NCBI RefSeq assembly: GCF_907165045.1
Contig: NZ_CAJRAU010000003.1
Location: 1-64,000 of the forward strand
DNA from: Dyadobacter linearis
GTDB lineage: Bacteria > Bacteroidota > Bacteroidia > Cytophagales > Spirosomataceae
Direction of reading: 5' to 3'
Length of the DNA stretch: 64,000 nucleotides
Part shown: in pieces, positions 34,165 to 42,823 of the stretch
Position numbering within the stretch: the first letter of the stretch is position 1
How the letters are laid out: every line of letters begins with the position of its first letter
Program-made: the position numbers and the translations under genes
Notes under the pieces: model-generated
The model's database searches: none
What the model was told of the DNA's origin: nothing
What the model saw: the letters and a program-made list of their open reading frames with translations, nothing else

Positions 34165-35301
34165 ATGACATTTCAGGAATTAAACCTCATTGAGCCAATT
34201 ACAAAGGCTCTCAAAGAAGAAGGCTACGACACCCCTACCCCCATTCAGGCAAAAGCAATCCCCATTATTTTAGACCAAAAAGACTTGCTGGGCTGCGCGC
34301 AGACCGGTACAGGAAAAACGGCAGCTTTTGCAATACCAATGCTTCAATTGCTTCATAATAAGCCGGTTGGAAATTCGGAAAGACAGCGAATTCGGGCATT
34401 GATATTAACTCCGACGCGTGAACTGGCGATCCAGATCGGCGAGAGTTTTGCTGCGTATGGTCGCTATACCGGCTTGAAACACACCGTGGTTTTCGGAGGT
34501 GTTGGTCAAAAACCACAAACTGATGCATTGCGAAAGGGTATTGATATCCTCGTAGCGACGCCTGGTCGATTGCTTGACCTTATTACTCAGGGTTTTATAA
34601 AGTTAAATCAACTTGAATTTTTTGTACTGGATGAAGCCGATCGCATGCTCGACATGGGATTTGTTCACGATGTTAAAAAAGTGATCAAGCTTCTCCCACA
34701 GCAAAGGCAGTCGCTGTTTTTCTCGGCTACGATGCCGCCGGCAATTGTTGCGCTGGCCAATACGATCCTTATTCAGCCGGTTAAAGTGGAGGTTACCCCG
34801 GTTTCTTCTACGGCCGATACGATCAGGCAATCGGTATTCTTTGTTGATAAATCGGATAAAAACAATCTGCTTCTGCACATTTTGAAAGACCAGTCTATCT
34901 CGACTGCGCTTGTCTTTACCCGTACCAAACACGGTGCTGATAAAGTTGTAAAAGTGCTGAGAAAAGCGGGCGTTACTTCGGAGGCTATTCATGGTAATAA
35001 GTCCCAGAATGCGCGTCAGAATGCATTAAAGAACTTCAAAAGCCAGACTACCAGGGTTTTGGTTGCGACCGATATTGCCGCGAGAGGAATTGATGTAGAC
35101 GATCTTACGCATGTGATCAACTACGAAATCCCTAACGTACCAGAAACTTATGTGCATAGAATAGGCAGAACGGGCCGGGCGGGAGCGAAAGGAATTGCGT
35201 TTTCGTTTTGCGACCGGGAAGAGAAACTGTTTTTGCGTGATATCCACAAATTGATCGCGAAAAACATCCCTGTTGAAAGCAATCATCCCTACGCATTATA
35301 G
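34165..35301 (+). CDS. rhlE: DEAD-box RNA helicase, RhlE-like
   Basis: An ATP-dependent RNA unwindase of 378 residues, almost only the helicase core. Motifs appear in order: Q motif (TPIQAKAIP), I ([12 protein letters not shown]), Ia ([11 protein letters not shown]), Ib (ATPGRLLDL), II ([11 protein letters not shown]), III (FFSATMP), IV-V ([15 protein letters not shown]) and VI ([14 protein letters not shown]). The usual basic C-terminal tail is short. Likely roles are ribosome assembly and cold growth. The rhodanese gene follows after 6 bp. Confidence 0.92.
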   Translation: MTFQELNLIEPITKALKEEGYDTPTPIQAKAIPIILDQKDLLGCAQTGTGKTAAFAIPMLQLLHNKPVGNSERQRIRALILTPTRELAIQIGESFAAYGRYTGLKHTVVFGGVGQKPQTDALRKGIDILVATPGRLLDLITQGFIKLNQLEFFVLDEADRMLDMGFVHDVKKVIKLLPQQRQSLFFSATMPPAIVALANTILIQPVKVEVTPVSSTADTIRQSVFFVDKSDKNNLLLHILKDQSISTALVFTRTKHGADKVVKVLRKAGVTSEAIHGNKSQNARQNALKNFKSQTTRVLVATDIAARGIDVDDLTHVINYEIPNVPETYVHRIGRTGRAGAKGIAFSFCDREEKLFLRDIHKLIAKNIPVESNHPYAL

Positions 35302-35307
35302 AAATAA

Positions 35308-35607
35308 ATGCGCCGCAGTTACTCGGATATACCATTATCAGAAGCACTGGAACTACTAAAAGAATCTGGTTCGGTACTCGTTGATGTGCGTGAACCCTGG
35401 GAATTTGAGGAGTTCAATGAAGGGGGGATTAATATCCCGCTGGCGGAAATACGCGAAAAACGAATACTACTAGATAGCTATAATACAATAGTTGTGATTT
35501 GCACAAATGGCGTGCGCAGCAAAGTGGCTGCCATGGATTATTGCCGGGTACCGGAATGGTCTGAGAAAAGCATTCTGCACGTTCACGGAGGTATATTAGG
35601 AGATTAA
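35308..35607 (+). CDS. Single-domain rhodanese-like protein
   Basis: A 99-residue rhodanese domain with VLVDVREPWEFEEF near 23 and the active-site loop ICTNGVRSK, whose C65 would carry a persulfide. Single-domain rhodaneses move sulfane sulfur between carriers. It begins 6 bp after rhlE and converges on dapF, with 11 bp between stops. No signal peptide is visible, so it should be cytoplasmic. Confidence 0.88.
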   Translation: MRRSYSDIPLSEALELLKESGSVLVDVREPWEFEEFNEGGINIPLAEIREKRILLDSYNTIVVICTNGVRSKVAAMDYCRVPEWSEKSILHVHGGILGD

Positions 35608-35618
35608 CTTGCCAGGTT

Positions 35619-36404
35619 TTACGACCCGGCAGGTAAATCTCCTTCAAATACTTTCACAGCAGGGCCAATCAAATATATGTCGCTGAACCCGGATTCGGAG
35701 TTTTTGGAATACGCTACTTCCAGCGATCCGCCGATCGTTTCTACTTTGATTGGACTTACCCAACCTTTTCTTAAATGAGCTGACAATGCGCAGGCAGTAA
35801 CGCCGGTTCCGCAACTGTAAGTTTCGTCTTCCACGCCCCGCTCGTAAGTTCTCACGCTGAGGTGATTACCTTCGATTACTTCTACAAAATTCACATTAGT
35901 GCCGCCTTTCGGGCCATAAACGGAACCGTAACGTATTTCGCTACCGATATTCACGACATCGACTTCTGTAACATCGTCCACATACGTCACATAATGTGGC
36001 GAGCCGGTGTTCATAAAATCAAACTCATCGTAGCGCTCCAAATCCTTCACGCCAGACATTTTCAACCTAACAATATCTCCGTCAACGCTGGCTTCATGCT
36101 CGCCGTCGACTGCGATAAATCTGGTTGTATCAGTAAATAAACCCAGATCTTTCGCAAACTGAACAACGCAGCGGCCGCCGTTACCGCACATACTTCCTTC
36201 TCCCCCATCTGCATTGAAATAGACCATTCTGAAATCGTAGCCTTCGGCATTTTGCAACAAAATCAACCCGTCGGCGCCTACCCCAAACCTGCGATGACAA
36301 ATGGAGGCGATGAATTCCTTTGAAACCGGAAATTGTAGGTTTCTATCGTCCACCATCACAAAGTCGTTTCCAGTGCCCTGGTATTTGTAAAAAGGAATTT
36401 TCAT
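35619..36404 (-). CDS. dapF: Diaminopimelate epimerase
   Basis: Interconverts LL- and meso-diaminopimelate, without a cofactor, for peptidoglycan and lysine. The 261-residue protein has the two cysteine acid/base sites: C73 in GSMCGNGGRC and C198 in TYSCGTGVTACA. The N-terminus is IPFYKYQGTGNDFV. The start is the ATG at 36404. It lies downstream of rplS on the minus strand but behind a terminator. dapA is at 7646-8536. Confidence 0.95.
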   Translation of the reverse strand: MKIPFYKYQGTGNDFVMVDDRNLQFPVSKEFIASICHRRFGVGADGLILLQNAEGYDFRMVYFNADGGEGSMCGNGGRCVVQFAKDLGLFTDTTRFIAVDGEHEASVDGDIVRLKMSGVKDLERYDEFDFMNTGSPHYVTYVDDVTEVDVVNIGSEIRYGSVYGPKGGTNVNFVEVIEGNHLSVRTYERGVEDETYSCGTGVTACALSAHLRKGWVSPIKVETIGGSLEVAYSKNSESGFSDIYLIGPAVKVFEGDLPAGS

Positions 36405-36476
36405 AGTTCTGTTCTGCGGCTTTTTCCGTCGGTTGAAACCAACGAAAATTAAAAAAATAGGGATTTCTTAATTACC

Positions 36477-36492
36477 GCCGGTTAAAACCGGC
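36477..36492 (-). terminator. Short GC hairpin between rplS and dapF
   Basis: GCCGGTT-AA-AACCGGC forms a 7-bp stem with a 2-nt centre. It lies just beyond the rplS terminator and may reinforce it or lie in the dapF leader. Confidence 0.35.
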
Positions 36493-36507
36493 AGTCTATT
36501 TAAAAAC

Positions 36508-36542
36508 AAAACCCTGCAAGAAAAAATCACCTGCAGGGTTTT
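36508..36542 (-). terminator. Intrinsic terminator of rplS
   Basis: The 11-bp stem AAAACCCTGCA / TGCAGGGTTTT with a 13-nt loop sits 20 bp beyond the rplS stop. On the minus strand it is followed by a T-rich run (TTTTGTTTTTAAA). This is a standard Rho-independent terminator. Confidence 0.8.
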
Positions 36543-36562
36543 AAATTTTTAGAGAGAAGTTA

Positions 36563-36925
36563 TTACTTCGCTACTTTAAGCTCTTTGATACGAGCAGCTT
36601 TACCCTGACGTCCACGCAGATAGAACAAACGTGAGCGACGCACCTTACCGCGACGAATCAATTCGATTTTTGCGATACTTGGTGAAAGAATTGGGAAAAC
36701 GCGTTCAACAGCTATGCCGTTTGATATTTTACGTACTGTAAAGGTTTCACCACTTGAATTAAGATTGCGGCGTTGCATAACAGTACCTTGGAACTGCTGT
36801 ACACGCTCTTTGTTACCTTCACGAATCTTAACGTGTACGTTAATTGTGTCGCCTGATCCAAAATCAGGATACTCGGATTTACGATTTTCAATCGTAGCTT
36901 CTACGAGTTTAATAAGTTCACTCAT
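36563..36925 (-). CDS. rplS: 50S ribosomal protein L19
   Basis: Ribosomal protein at the 30S-50S interface. The 120 residues match L19: [59 protein letters not shown] and a basic [23 protein letters not shown] end (motifs quoted in parts). The start is the ATG at 36925. It is transcribed alone here, without rpsP, rimM or trmD, and ends at a strong terminator. Confidence 0.95.
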   Translation of the reverse strand: MSELIKLVEATIENRKSEYPDFGSGDTINVHVKIREGNKERVQQFQGTVMQRRNLNSSGETFTVRKISNGIAVERVFPILSPSIAKIELIRRGKVRRSRLFYLRGRQGKAARIKELKVAK

Positions 36926-37017
36926 GACGAATGCTTTATAGATTTAAAGTAATAGCTTGTTCTCAGCGGATGGGGTGACGCCCCTTCATTCAAAACAACC
37001 CAGGGAAAAACGAGTGC

Positions 37018-37048
37018 AAAGCTAAGATTATTTACGCTTATCTAAAAG
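37018..37048 (-). promoter_or_regulatory. Promoter of rplS
   Basis: On the minus strand TAGCTTTG (plus-strand 37018-37025) matches TAnnTTTG at every fixed position, and TTTT lies 19 nt upstream where the Bacteroidota -33 TTTG is expected. Transcription would begin near 37010, giving a leader of about 85 nt. The leader contains a small GGGG/CCCC hairpin, so leader control by L19 is conceivable but unproven. Confidence 0.55.
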
Positions 37049-37163
37049 CTTTGAAAAGCATTAATTGCAAATATTCCATGAAGGTTTGCAGGACCGATTC
37101 GTGAAAGTCAACCGGTTGGCACAGACATTTAACACACAAACTTAAATAGACGCTATCAGAATT

Positions 37164-38645
37164 ATGAAAATATTGACCTCCGCACAGATCCGGTCGCTCG
37201 ACCAATTCACCATACAAAATGAACCAATATCCTCTCTCGACTTGATGGAACGGGCTTCCAATGCATTTGTGGGTTGGTTTTGTAACCAGTTTGTGAATAC
37301 GCGCCCGGTATGTGTTTTCTGCGGAAAAGGAAATAATGGTGGCGACGGACTGGCTATCGCGCGGCTGCTGAGCCAGTTGAGTTACGATGTGCAGGTTGTA
37401 GTTGCAGATTATACGCCAAATGCTTCCGACGATTTTACGCAAAACCTTGATCGGCTTAAAACGCACTTGAATCTCGCATTTATAAGCTCAGCTGATCAAT
37501 TCCCGACACTTTCGTCTCAGGTAGTGTGTATTGATACATTGCTGGGATCGGGTTTGTCTCGGCCGGCTGAGGGTTTGCTTGCCGGCATTATTCACAAAAT
37601 CAATGCGCTGCCTAACAAGGTTGTGTCGGTAGATATTGCGAGTGGCTTATATATGGATAAGGCAAATGGGGAAAATGACCCGATTATTGAGCCAGATCAT
37701 ACAGTGACTTTTCAACTTCCGAAACTAGCTTTTTTACTTCCTCAAAATGTTCGCTTTACCGGCGAGTGGCATGTTGTGGATATTGGGCTGAGCGGGAAAT
37801 ATATTCAGGAGTTGCCTACACCCTATTGGTTTACAGATAAAAAAGCAGCTGAAAAACTTATTCAGCCACGTGGCAAATTCTCGCATAAAGGGACTTTCGG
37901 TCACGCATTACTGCTGGCTGGTAGTTTTGGTAAAATGGGTGCGGCAGTTTTATCGGGGCGAGCCTGTCTTCGATCGGGAGTGGGGCTGCTCACAATGCAT
38001 GCTCCGGTCTGCGGATATGACATTATACAGATCTCATCACCGGAAGCAATGGTTTCAATTGACAAAAATGACAGACATATCAGCCAGTTTCCCGACCTGG
38101 AACCTTATTCGGCAGTGGGAATTGGGCCGGGCGTAGGGCAGGAGCCGGTTACAATTGCATTGCTGGAAGAGTTGCTGGATCAGGTCAAAGTGCCCCTTAT
38201 TATTGATGCAGATGCATTGAATATCCTTTCCAGCAACAGAAGTTTGCTTGATAAGTTACCTCCGAATACTATTCTCACTCCACACCCAAAAGAATTCCAG
38301 CGCCTGGCCGGAGAAAGCGGCGATGAATATGAAAGACTGGAACTGGCCAGGGATTTTGCGGGAAAATATCAGGTGATAATTTGCTTAAAAGGCGCGAATA
38401 CGGCGGTAATCCTCCCAAATGGCGAAGTACATTTCAACTCCACCGGAAACCCGGGAATGGCAACCGGCGGTACCGGCGACGTATTAACCGGCATTATCAC
38501 CAGCTTATTAGCTCAAAAATACAAACCCGCCGAAGCCGCTATCCTGGGCGTTTACCAGCACGGCCTAGCCGGCGACCGCGCCGCCGAACAAAAAGGACAA
38601 ATCGCCCTGATCGCGTCGGATGTTGTTGAGAATTTGGGTTGGTAA
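37164..38645 (+). CDS. nnrD/nnrE: Bifunctional NAD(P)HX epimerase and ADP-dependent dehydratase
   Basis: Repairs hydrated NAD(P)H. The 493-residue fusion has an N-terminal YjeF_N epimerase domain (about 1-205; ILTSAQIRSLDQFTI, GKGNNGGDGLAIARLL) and a C-terminal ribokinase-like YjeF_C dehydratase domain (about 220-490; KGTFGHALLLAGSFGKMGAA, IDADALNIL, LTPHPKEFQRL, GNPGMATGGTGDVLTGI). This order is the usual bacterial fusion. The start is the ATG at 37164. It diverges from rplS, and the toxin-antitoxin island follows. Confidence 0.95.
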   Translation: MKILTSAQIRSLDQFTIQNEPISSLDLMERASNAFVGWFCNQFVNTRPVCVFCGKGNNGGDGLAIARLLSQLSYDVQVVVADYTPNASDDFTQNLDRLKTHLNLAFISSADQFPTLSSQVVCIDTLLGSGLSRPAEGLLAGIIHKINALPNKVVSVDIASGLYMDKANGENDPIIEPDHTVTFQLPKLAFLLPQNVRFTGEWHVVDIGLSGKYIQELPTPYWFTDKKAAEKLIQPRGKFSHKGTFGHALLLAGSFGKMGAAVLSGRACLRSGVGLLTMHAPVCGYDIIQISSPEAMVSIDKNDRHISQFPDLEPYSAVGIGPGVGQEPVTIALLEELLDQVKVPLIIDADALNILSSNRSLLDKLPPNTILTPHPKEFQRLAGESGDEYERLELARDFAGKYQVIICLKGANTAVILPNGEVHFNSTGNPGMATGGTGDVLTGIITSLLAQKYKPAEAAILGVYQHGLAGDRAAEQKGQIALIASDVVENLGW

Positions 38646-38724
38646 ACATTTTTTGCTTTTTAGCGTTACCAGTTAAAGGATCGGGCGTCTAAAGGAGGAA
38701 CTCCTAACATAGCTCGATCACATA

Positions 38725-39003
38725 TTGGCACCACTGAAATTTTTTTGGGATACCGGCAACGAAAGTAAGTCTGAAAAAAAGCACGGCATTAGTAATTTGG
38801 AAGCCGAAAGTATTTTCAAAGATCCCGTTAAACTGGTCATGATTAGTAACAGATCAAAGGAAGTTCGTTTTCTTTGTATTGGTCGAAGCTATCTTGAAAG
38901 AATACTAACTTCTTATTTTATTATTAGAGATGGAAAAGTCAGGATCATCGGGACAAGAATTGCCCGGCAAAAAGAAAAGGAATTTTACAACAAAGAGCGC
39001 TAA
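38725..39003 (+). CDS. BrnT-like RelE-fold toxin
   Basis: A 92-residue protein resembling BrnT, a RelE-fold ribonuclease toxin of type II systems. It shows KFFWDTGNESKSEKKHGIS at the N-terminus, DPVKLVM in the middle, then ILTSYFIIRDGKVRIIGTRIA near the C-terminus. The best start is TTG at 38725, as there is no ATG. An AGGAG that could pair with CTCCT lies 20-30 bp upstream. No clear BrnA antitoxin with a ribbon-helix-helix follows. The overlapping ORF at 38930 is the only candidate partner. Confidence 0.7.
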   Translation: MAPLKFFWDTGNESKSEKKHGISNLEAESIFKDPVKLVMISNRSKEVRFLCIGRSYLERILTSYFIIRDGKVRIIGTRIARQKEKEFYNKER

Positions 39004-39139
39004 AACTTTCTTTGTCCAAGACATTCCCAAAAATGTCAGACTAAGAGATTTCGATCAGATCTTGCAAAGTGATCTATCAGCATTATGTCTCCTGTCACGT
39101 CATAAAAAGATCGAGTTAAAGGATATGCAAACCACTTAA
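38930..39139 (+). CDS. Small basic ORF overlapping the BrnT-like gene, possible antitoxin
   Basis: A 69-codon frame beginning inside the brnT-like gene (74-bp overlap, different frame) and ending before the DUF433 gene. The peptide is Lys-rich at the N-terminus (GKKKRNFTTKSAK) with SRHKKIELKD near the end. It resembles no antitoxin I know. Its place matches that of a toxin-first antitoxin, but it could be chance or a decayed gene. Confidence 0.3.
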   Translation: MEKSGSSGQELPGKKKRNFTTKSAKTFFVQDIPKNVRLRDFDQILQSDLSALCLLSRHKKIELKDMQTT

Positions 39140-39174
39140 CTCATCAACTAATCATTTGACAATATAATCTTGAT

Positions 39175-39402
39175 ATGCAACATCTGGAAAGAATCACAAT
39201 AGACCCTAATATATGTCACGGCAAACCGGTTATTAGAGGAATGCGGTGGCCGGTTGAAGTAATTATGGACATGCTGGGTTCGGGAATGTCAATAGATGAA
39301 ATCATTGAAGATCACCCCGAACTGGTCAGGGAAGACATTCTGGCAAGTTTGAACTACGCCAAAATGCTTGTTTCGGGAAGATTGATTAGTCAGGCTGCGT
39401 AA
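39175..39402 (+). CDS. DUF433 family antitoxin (VapB45-like)
   Basis: A 75-residue DUF433 protein: RITIDPNICHGKPVIRGMRW is the family signature, followed by a small helix-turn-helix-like segment (VIMDMLGSGMSIDEIIED and REDILASLNYA). DUF433 proteins usually precede a DUF5615 PIN-like toxin and act as its antitoxin and autoregulator. Here the next gene is only a fragment (39402-39509), sharing one base with this stop (TAATG). The antitoxin therefore looks orphaned. Confidence 0.85.
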   Translation: MQHLERITIDPNICHGKPVIRGMRWPVEVIMDMLGSGMSIDEIIEDHPELVREDILASLNYAKMLVSGRLISQAA

Positions 39403-39509
39403 TGGACTTCATCTGCGACGTGCATATTTCGATCAAACTTGTCAAATATCTGAGCTTGGAGAAGCTCCGGTCATTTATACTTTCTAAATGCGCTCAACTC
39501 ATTAACTGA
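39402..39509 (+). pseudogene. Truncated DUF5615 PIN-like toxin remnant
   Basis: The frame starting at 39402 encodes MDFICDVHISIKLVKYL, the N-terminus of DUF5615 PIN-like toxins (first active-site Asp and the xISxKLVxxL helix). It then loses resemblance and stops at 35 residues instead of about 110. Its last 16 bp lie over the 3' end of feoB on the other strand. The missing part includes the remaining PIN acidic residues, so it should be inactive. A deletion next to feoB is the simplest explanation. Confidence 0.7.
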
Positions 39510-41629
39510 TAAACCACAAACGCAGACCCATACGCGAGTACCATTAAGTATGCCAGCTGGATCAACGGCCATTTCCATCCGTGGGTTTCGCGCTGTACGA
39601 CTGCGATCGTACTCATACACATCATTGCGAAAACGTAGAACATCAACAGCGAGAAGCAAACAGCAGGCGTAAACATAGGCTGGCCTGTTTCTGCATTTTT
39701 TTCCTGCATCAGCCGCTCCTTCACCGTCGGTACATCTTCCGAATCTCCGCTGATACTATATATAGTCGCCATCGTACCCACAAAAACTTCCCGCGCGGCG
39801 AAAGACGCCAGCAATGCAATACCGATTTTCCAGTCATACCCCAAAGGCCGGATCGCGGGCTCGATGAAGCGGCCGAAATGTCCCGCGTAAGAATGTTCCA
39901 GGCGGGCAGACGATACTGCCGCGTCGATCTGCTCCTGAGGTGCATTTTGCATTTTCGCAATAGTTTGTTGTTCAGCAACTTCCATGCGATCACCAGGACC
40001 ATAACTCGCTAATACCCAAAGCACAATGGAAATCGCCATAATCACCTTCCCAGCCTCAACCACGAAAGATTTTACACTATCATACATCGTATAAGCGACG
40101 TGGCCCCAGCGCGGCAATTTATAGGAAGGCATTTCCAGCATAAAATAGCTGGTTTCTTTTCTAGGAATAAAAAGAGAGAGCAGCCAGGCCGAGAACAGCG
40201 CGCCTATTAATCCTAATGCATATAAACCAAGTAAAACCAGTCCCTGCAAATTAAGGAAACCGAAAACGGTTGTTGAAGGAATGACAAGCGCGATCAAAAT
40301 CGTGTAAATAGGAAGCCGCGCTGAGCAGCTCATTAAAGGTGTCACCAGGATTGTGAGCAACCTTTCATATCTGCTCGTAATACTCCGTGTGGTCATAATC
40401 GCCGGCACTGCGCAAGCTGCGCCGGATATAAGTGGAACAACACTTCTTCCGTTCAATCCAAATGGGCGCATTAGCTTGTCCATGATCACCATCACCCGCG
40501 CCATATATCCCGATTCTTCCAACAGGGATACCAATGCAAAAAGTATCGCAATCGGTGGAATAAAGACAATTATCCCAGCAATACCAGCCAATATCCCGTC
40601 AGTAATAAGGTCATTCAAAACTCCCTCTGGCAGAGCAGCTTTTGTCCATTCGATCACCTGCGCAATGCCCGCGTCTAGCATATCACTCGGGTAAGTAGCC
40701 CACGCGAAAATCGCCTGAAAAACGATGACCAATACTATTAAAAAGCACACATAACCCCAGAACGGATGCAACAGGAAACTATCCAGCTTCCTCGTCCAGT
40801 AAGGTTGTTCGGTCTGACCCTGCGATTTGACCGCTTTGGAAACAATCGGTTTGATCTTCTCGTAGCGAGCAATTGTTTCAGTCGCGAGAAAGTTATTTTC
40901 GTCAAAACCATATTTCTCGATCAGCTTGTCAAGTCGCGTCCTCGCTGGTTGTTCGAGGAAGGAAAAATTATCGTGCTGACAAACATATTGTAGCGCAACG
41001 TAATCATTATCAAGCTGATATATCTCGCGAACTTCTCCTATGAGACTAACTTCACTTTCCTTCGGCTCGTAAAAATTGGCAAGAACCGGCTGCTCTTCTT
41101 TCTGGTAAACCTGATGAACTGCCTCTTTCAACTTATCAACACCTTTCCCCGTACGCGCATTGATATTCACCACCGGCACCTGCAATTGCATGGCAAGCTG
41201 TACTGCATTCACAGTCAGGCTCATACTCTCCGCCACATCCAACATATTCAATGCAACCACCGACGGTATCCCGAGGTCGCGGATCTCCGTGAAGAGCAAT
41301 AAATTCCTTTGAAGATTTGACGCGTCGATCACGACGATCACCACATCCGGGAAATCTGGATGTTTGGGATTTGCGAGGATATCCATGACGATCGCCTCGT
41401 CTTTGGATTTGGGATAAATGCTATAAAGTCCGGGAAGATCGACGAGCACGACGTTTTTGTCAGCAAGTCCGTCGGTAGCAGGGATTCGGAAAGTACCCGA
41501 TTTCTTAGAAACTGTAACGCCCGGAAAGTTGCCTGTTTTCTGACGTAAACCGGTTAATGCATTAAATAATGTCGATTTGCCAGCATTCGGGTTACCTACC
41601 AGCGCAACTTTTATATTTCCTTGTTTCAA
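39494..41629 (-). CDS. feoB: Ferrous iron transporter FeoB
   Basis: Inner-membrane Fe(II) uptake protein of 711 residues. The N-terminal G-protein domain shows GNPNAGKSTLFNALTG (G1), the switch TGNFPGVTV, DLPGLYSI (G3) and NMLD (G4). A helical spacer and the membrane part with two Gate motifs follow (near 290-710). Visible Gate features are LEESGYMARVMVIMDKLMRP, GLNGRSVVPLISGAACAVPA and later LASFAAREVFVGTMA. The start is the ATG at 41629. feoA lies 28 bp upstream, so both form one operon, probably iron-repressed, though I see no clear Fur box. Confidence 0.95.
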   Translation of the reverse strand: MKQGNIKVALVGNPNAGKSTLFNALTGLRQKTGNFPGVTVSKKSGTFRIPATDGLADKNVVLVDLPGLYSIYPKSKDEAIVMDILANPKHPDFPDVVIVVIDASNLQRNLLLFTEIRDLGIPSVVALNMLDVAESMSLTVNAVQLAMQLQVPVVNINARTGKGVDKLKEAVHQVYQKEEQPVLANFYEPKESEVSLIGEVREIYQLDNDYVALQYVCQHDNFSFLEQPARTRLDKLIEKYGFDENNFLATETIARYEKIKPIVSKAVKSQGQTEQPYWTRKLDSFLLHPFWGYVCFLIVLVIVFQAIFAWATYPSDMLDAGIAQVIEWTKAALPEGVLNDLITDGILAGIAGIIVFIPPIAILFALVSLLEESGYMARVMVIMDKLMRPFGLNGRSVVPLISGAACAVPAIMTTRSITSRYERLLTILVTPLMSCSARLPIYTILIALVIPSTTVFGFLNLQGLVLLGLYALGLIGALFSAWLLSLFIPRKETSYFMLEMPSYKLPRWGHVAYTMYDSVKSFVVEAGKVIMAISIVLWVLASYGPGDRMEVAEQQTIAKMQNAPQEQIDAAVSSARLEHSYAGHFGRFIEPAIRPLGYDWKIGIALLASFAAREVFVGTMATIYSISGDSEDVPTVKERLMQEKNAETGQPMFTPAVCFSLLMFYVFAMMCMSTIAVVQRETHGWKWPLIQLAYLMVLAYGSAFVVYQLMS

Positions 41630-41657
41630 TGGAGAATTTAATAAACAACTTGTAAAT

Positions 41658-41885
41658 CTACTCTAACACAATCACGGATGCCTCATTCAGGCGCAGAGAC
41701 AAGCTATACTGACCACTTACACTAATGCAAATCGGATCGCCCAGCGGAGCAATAGCGTCAAGCCGCACCTCCGAGCCGGGCAGACAACCCATTTCCAGCA
41801 ACTTTAACGACAATGCACTATCTGTAAAGGATTTTATAATTCCTGTCTCACCTTTACGAAGCTGCGATACCGTTTTCAGTTGCAT
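41658..41885 (-). CDS. feoA: Ferrous iron transport accessory protein FeoA
   Basis: A 75-residue SH3-like protein (LRKGETGIIKSF, LLEMGCLPGSEVRLDAIAPLGDP, LNEASVIVLE) that supports FeoB. The motif LxxMGxxPGxxV is complete. The upstream gap to the divergent ccm cluster is AT-rich. A Fur-like palindrome is not obvious there. Confidence 0.93.
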   Translation of the reverse strand: MQLKTVSQLRKGETGIIKSFTDSALSLKLLEMGCLPGSEVRLDAIAPLGDPICISVSGQYSLSLRLNEASVIVLE

Positions 41886-42034
41886 TTATTCTTATTTAGA
41901 TTCATTTTATTTAAACCACAAATTAAGCACTATCCGCCCGGAATTCAAATATTTTAGGCTGGAATATGCCGCGTTTCTGCTTCCGATCACCCAAAATCAT
42001 GACCGTTTTATTATTTCCCTCGGCCTTTATGTCG

Positions 42035-42042
42035 TATTTTTG
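42035..42042 (+). promoter_or_regulatory. Promoter -7 element candidate of the ccm cluster
   Basis: TATTTTTG fits TAnnTTTG completely and lies 65 bp before ccmB. The -33 box is weak (TTATTT). It may drive ccmB to ccmF as one transcript. Confidence 0.45.
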
Positions 42043-42106
42043 CAGTTTGAAACAGGGAATCTTTTATCAGGATTTTAATTGAAAAAAGCTGCCCGCTGAT
42101 AGCCGA

Positions 42107-42778
42107 TTGCGAGATTTGAACGAGATCAAAACCCTTATCTGGAAAGAAGTAACGCTGGAATGGCGGCAGAAATATGCACTCAGCGGCATGTTGCTGTACG
42201 TGGTCAGTACCGTTTTCGTGGCTTATCTCAGTTTTAGTCTACGCCGCAACCAGCTCACTCCGATCGTCTGGAATACCCTTTTCTGGATCATTATTCTCTT
42301 CACGGCGGTGAATGCGGTTGCAAAAAGCTTTTCCCAGGAACGTTACGGTCGACTGATCTACTATTACAGCCTTTGCAGTCCACAGGCAATCATCATTTCC
42401 AAAATCATCTACAACTCACTCATTATGTTGACGTTGTCGGGTATTGGATTTGGAATTTACTCGCTCGTAATGGGGAATCCGGTCGGTGACATTGGTCTTT
42501 ACCTGCTGAGTATCCTGCTCGCTGCGATTGGATTTGCATCGGTGTTGACATTGGTAGCCGGTATTGCTTCCAAAGCTGACAACAGTGCGACTTTGATGGC
42601 CGTATTGAGTTTCCCACTTATCCTGCCTATGCTTCTGATGACCATCAAGCTGGCAAAAAATGCGCTCGACGGACTGGACTGGTCGGTCAGTACAGACGAA
42701 ATCACCACACTATTATCTATTGATCTCATAGTAATAACGCTCAGCTATCTGCTTTTTCCTTATTTGTGGAGAAGTTGA
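42107..42778 (+). CDS. ccmB: Heme exporter subunit CcmB
   Basis: Membrane subunit of the CcmAB ATPase that frees heme-loaded CcmE during cytochrome c maturation. The 223-residue protein has six membrane helices and family features LIWKEVTLEWRQKYALS at the start and FSQERYGRLIYYYSLCSPQAI near 84. The start is probably TTG at 42107 (next TTG four codons on). No ccmA ATPase gene precedes it: upstream is feoA on the other strand. Confidence 0.88.
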   Translation: MRDLNEIKTLIWKEVTLEWRQKYALSGMLLYVVSTVFVAYLSFSLRRNQLTPIVWNTLFWIIILFTAVNAVAKSFSQERYGRLIYYYSLCSPQAIIISKIIYNSLIMLTLSGIGFGIYSLVMGNPVGDIGLYLLSILLAAIGFASVLTLVAGIASKADNSATLMAVLSFPLILPMLLMTIKLAKNALDGLDWSVSTDEITTLLSIDLIVITLSYLLFPYLWRS

Positions 42779-42823
42779 TTTTCGAAAAAAGGCTGGGTTA
42801 AAATTTTAGTAAAAAGACTCAAA

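Noticed and set aside
34001-34171. Upstream extension of the outer-membrane protein
   Set aside because: The signal peptide begins at 34000; the extra residues are not protein-like and overlap the rhlE start.
35606-35636. Terminator between rhodanese and dapF genes
   Set aside because: The ACTTGCC/GGCAGGT stem has a long loop, runs into dapF and lacks a T run.
41886-42034. Fur box in the feoA-ccmB gap
   Set aside because: The sequence is AT-rich but I see no convincing palindrome of the Fur type.
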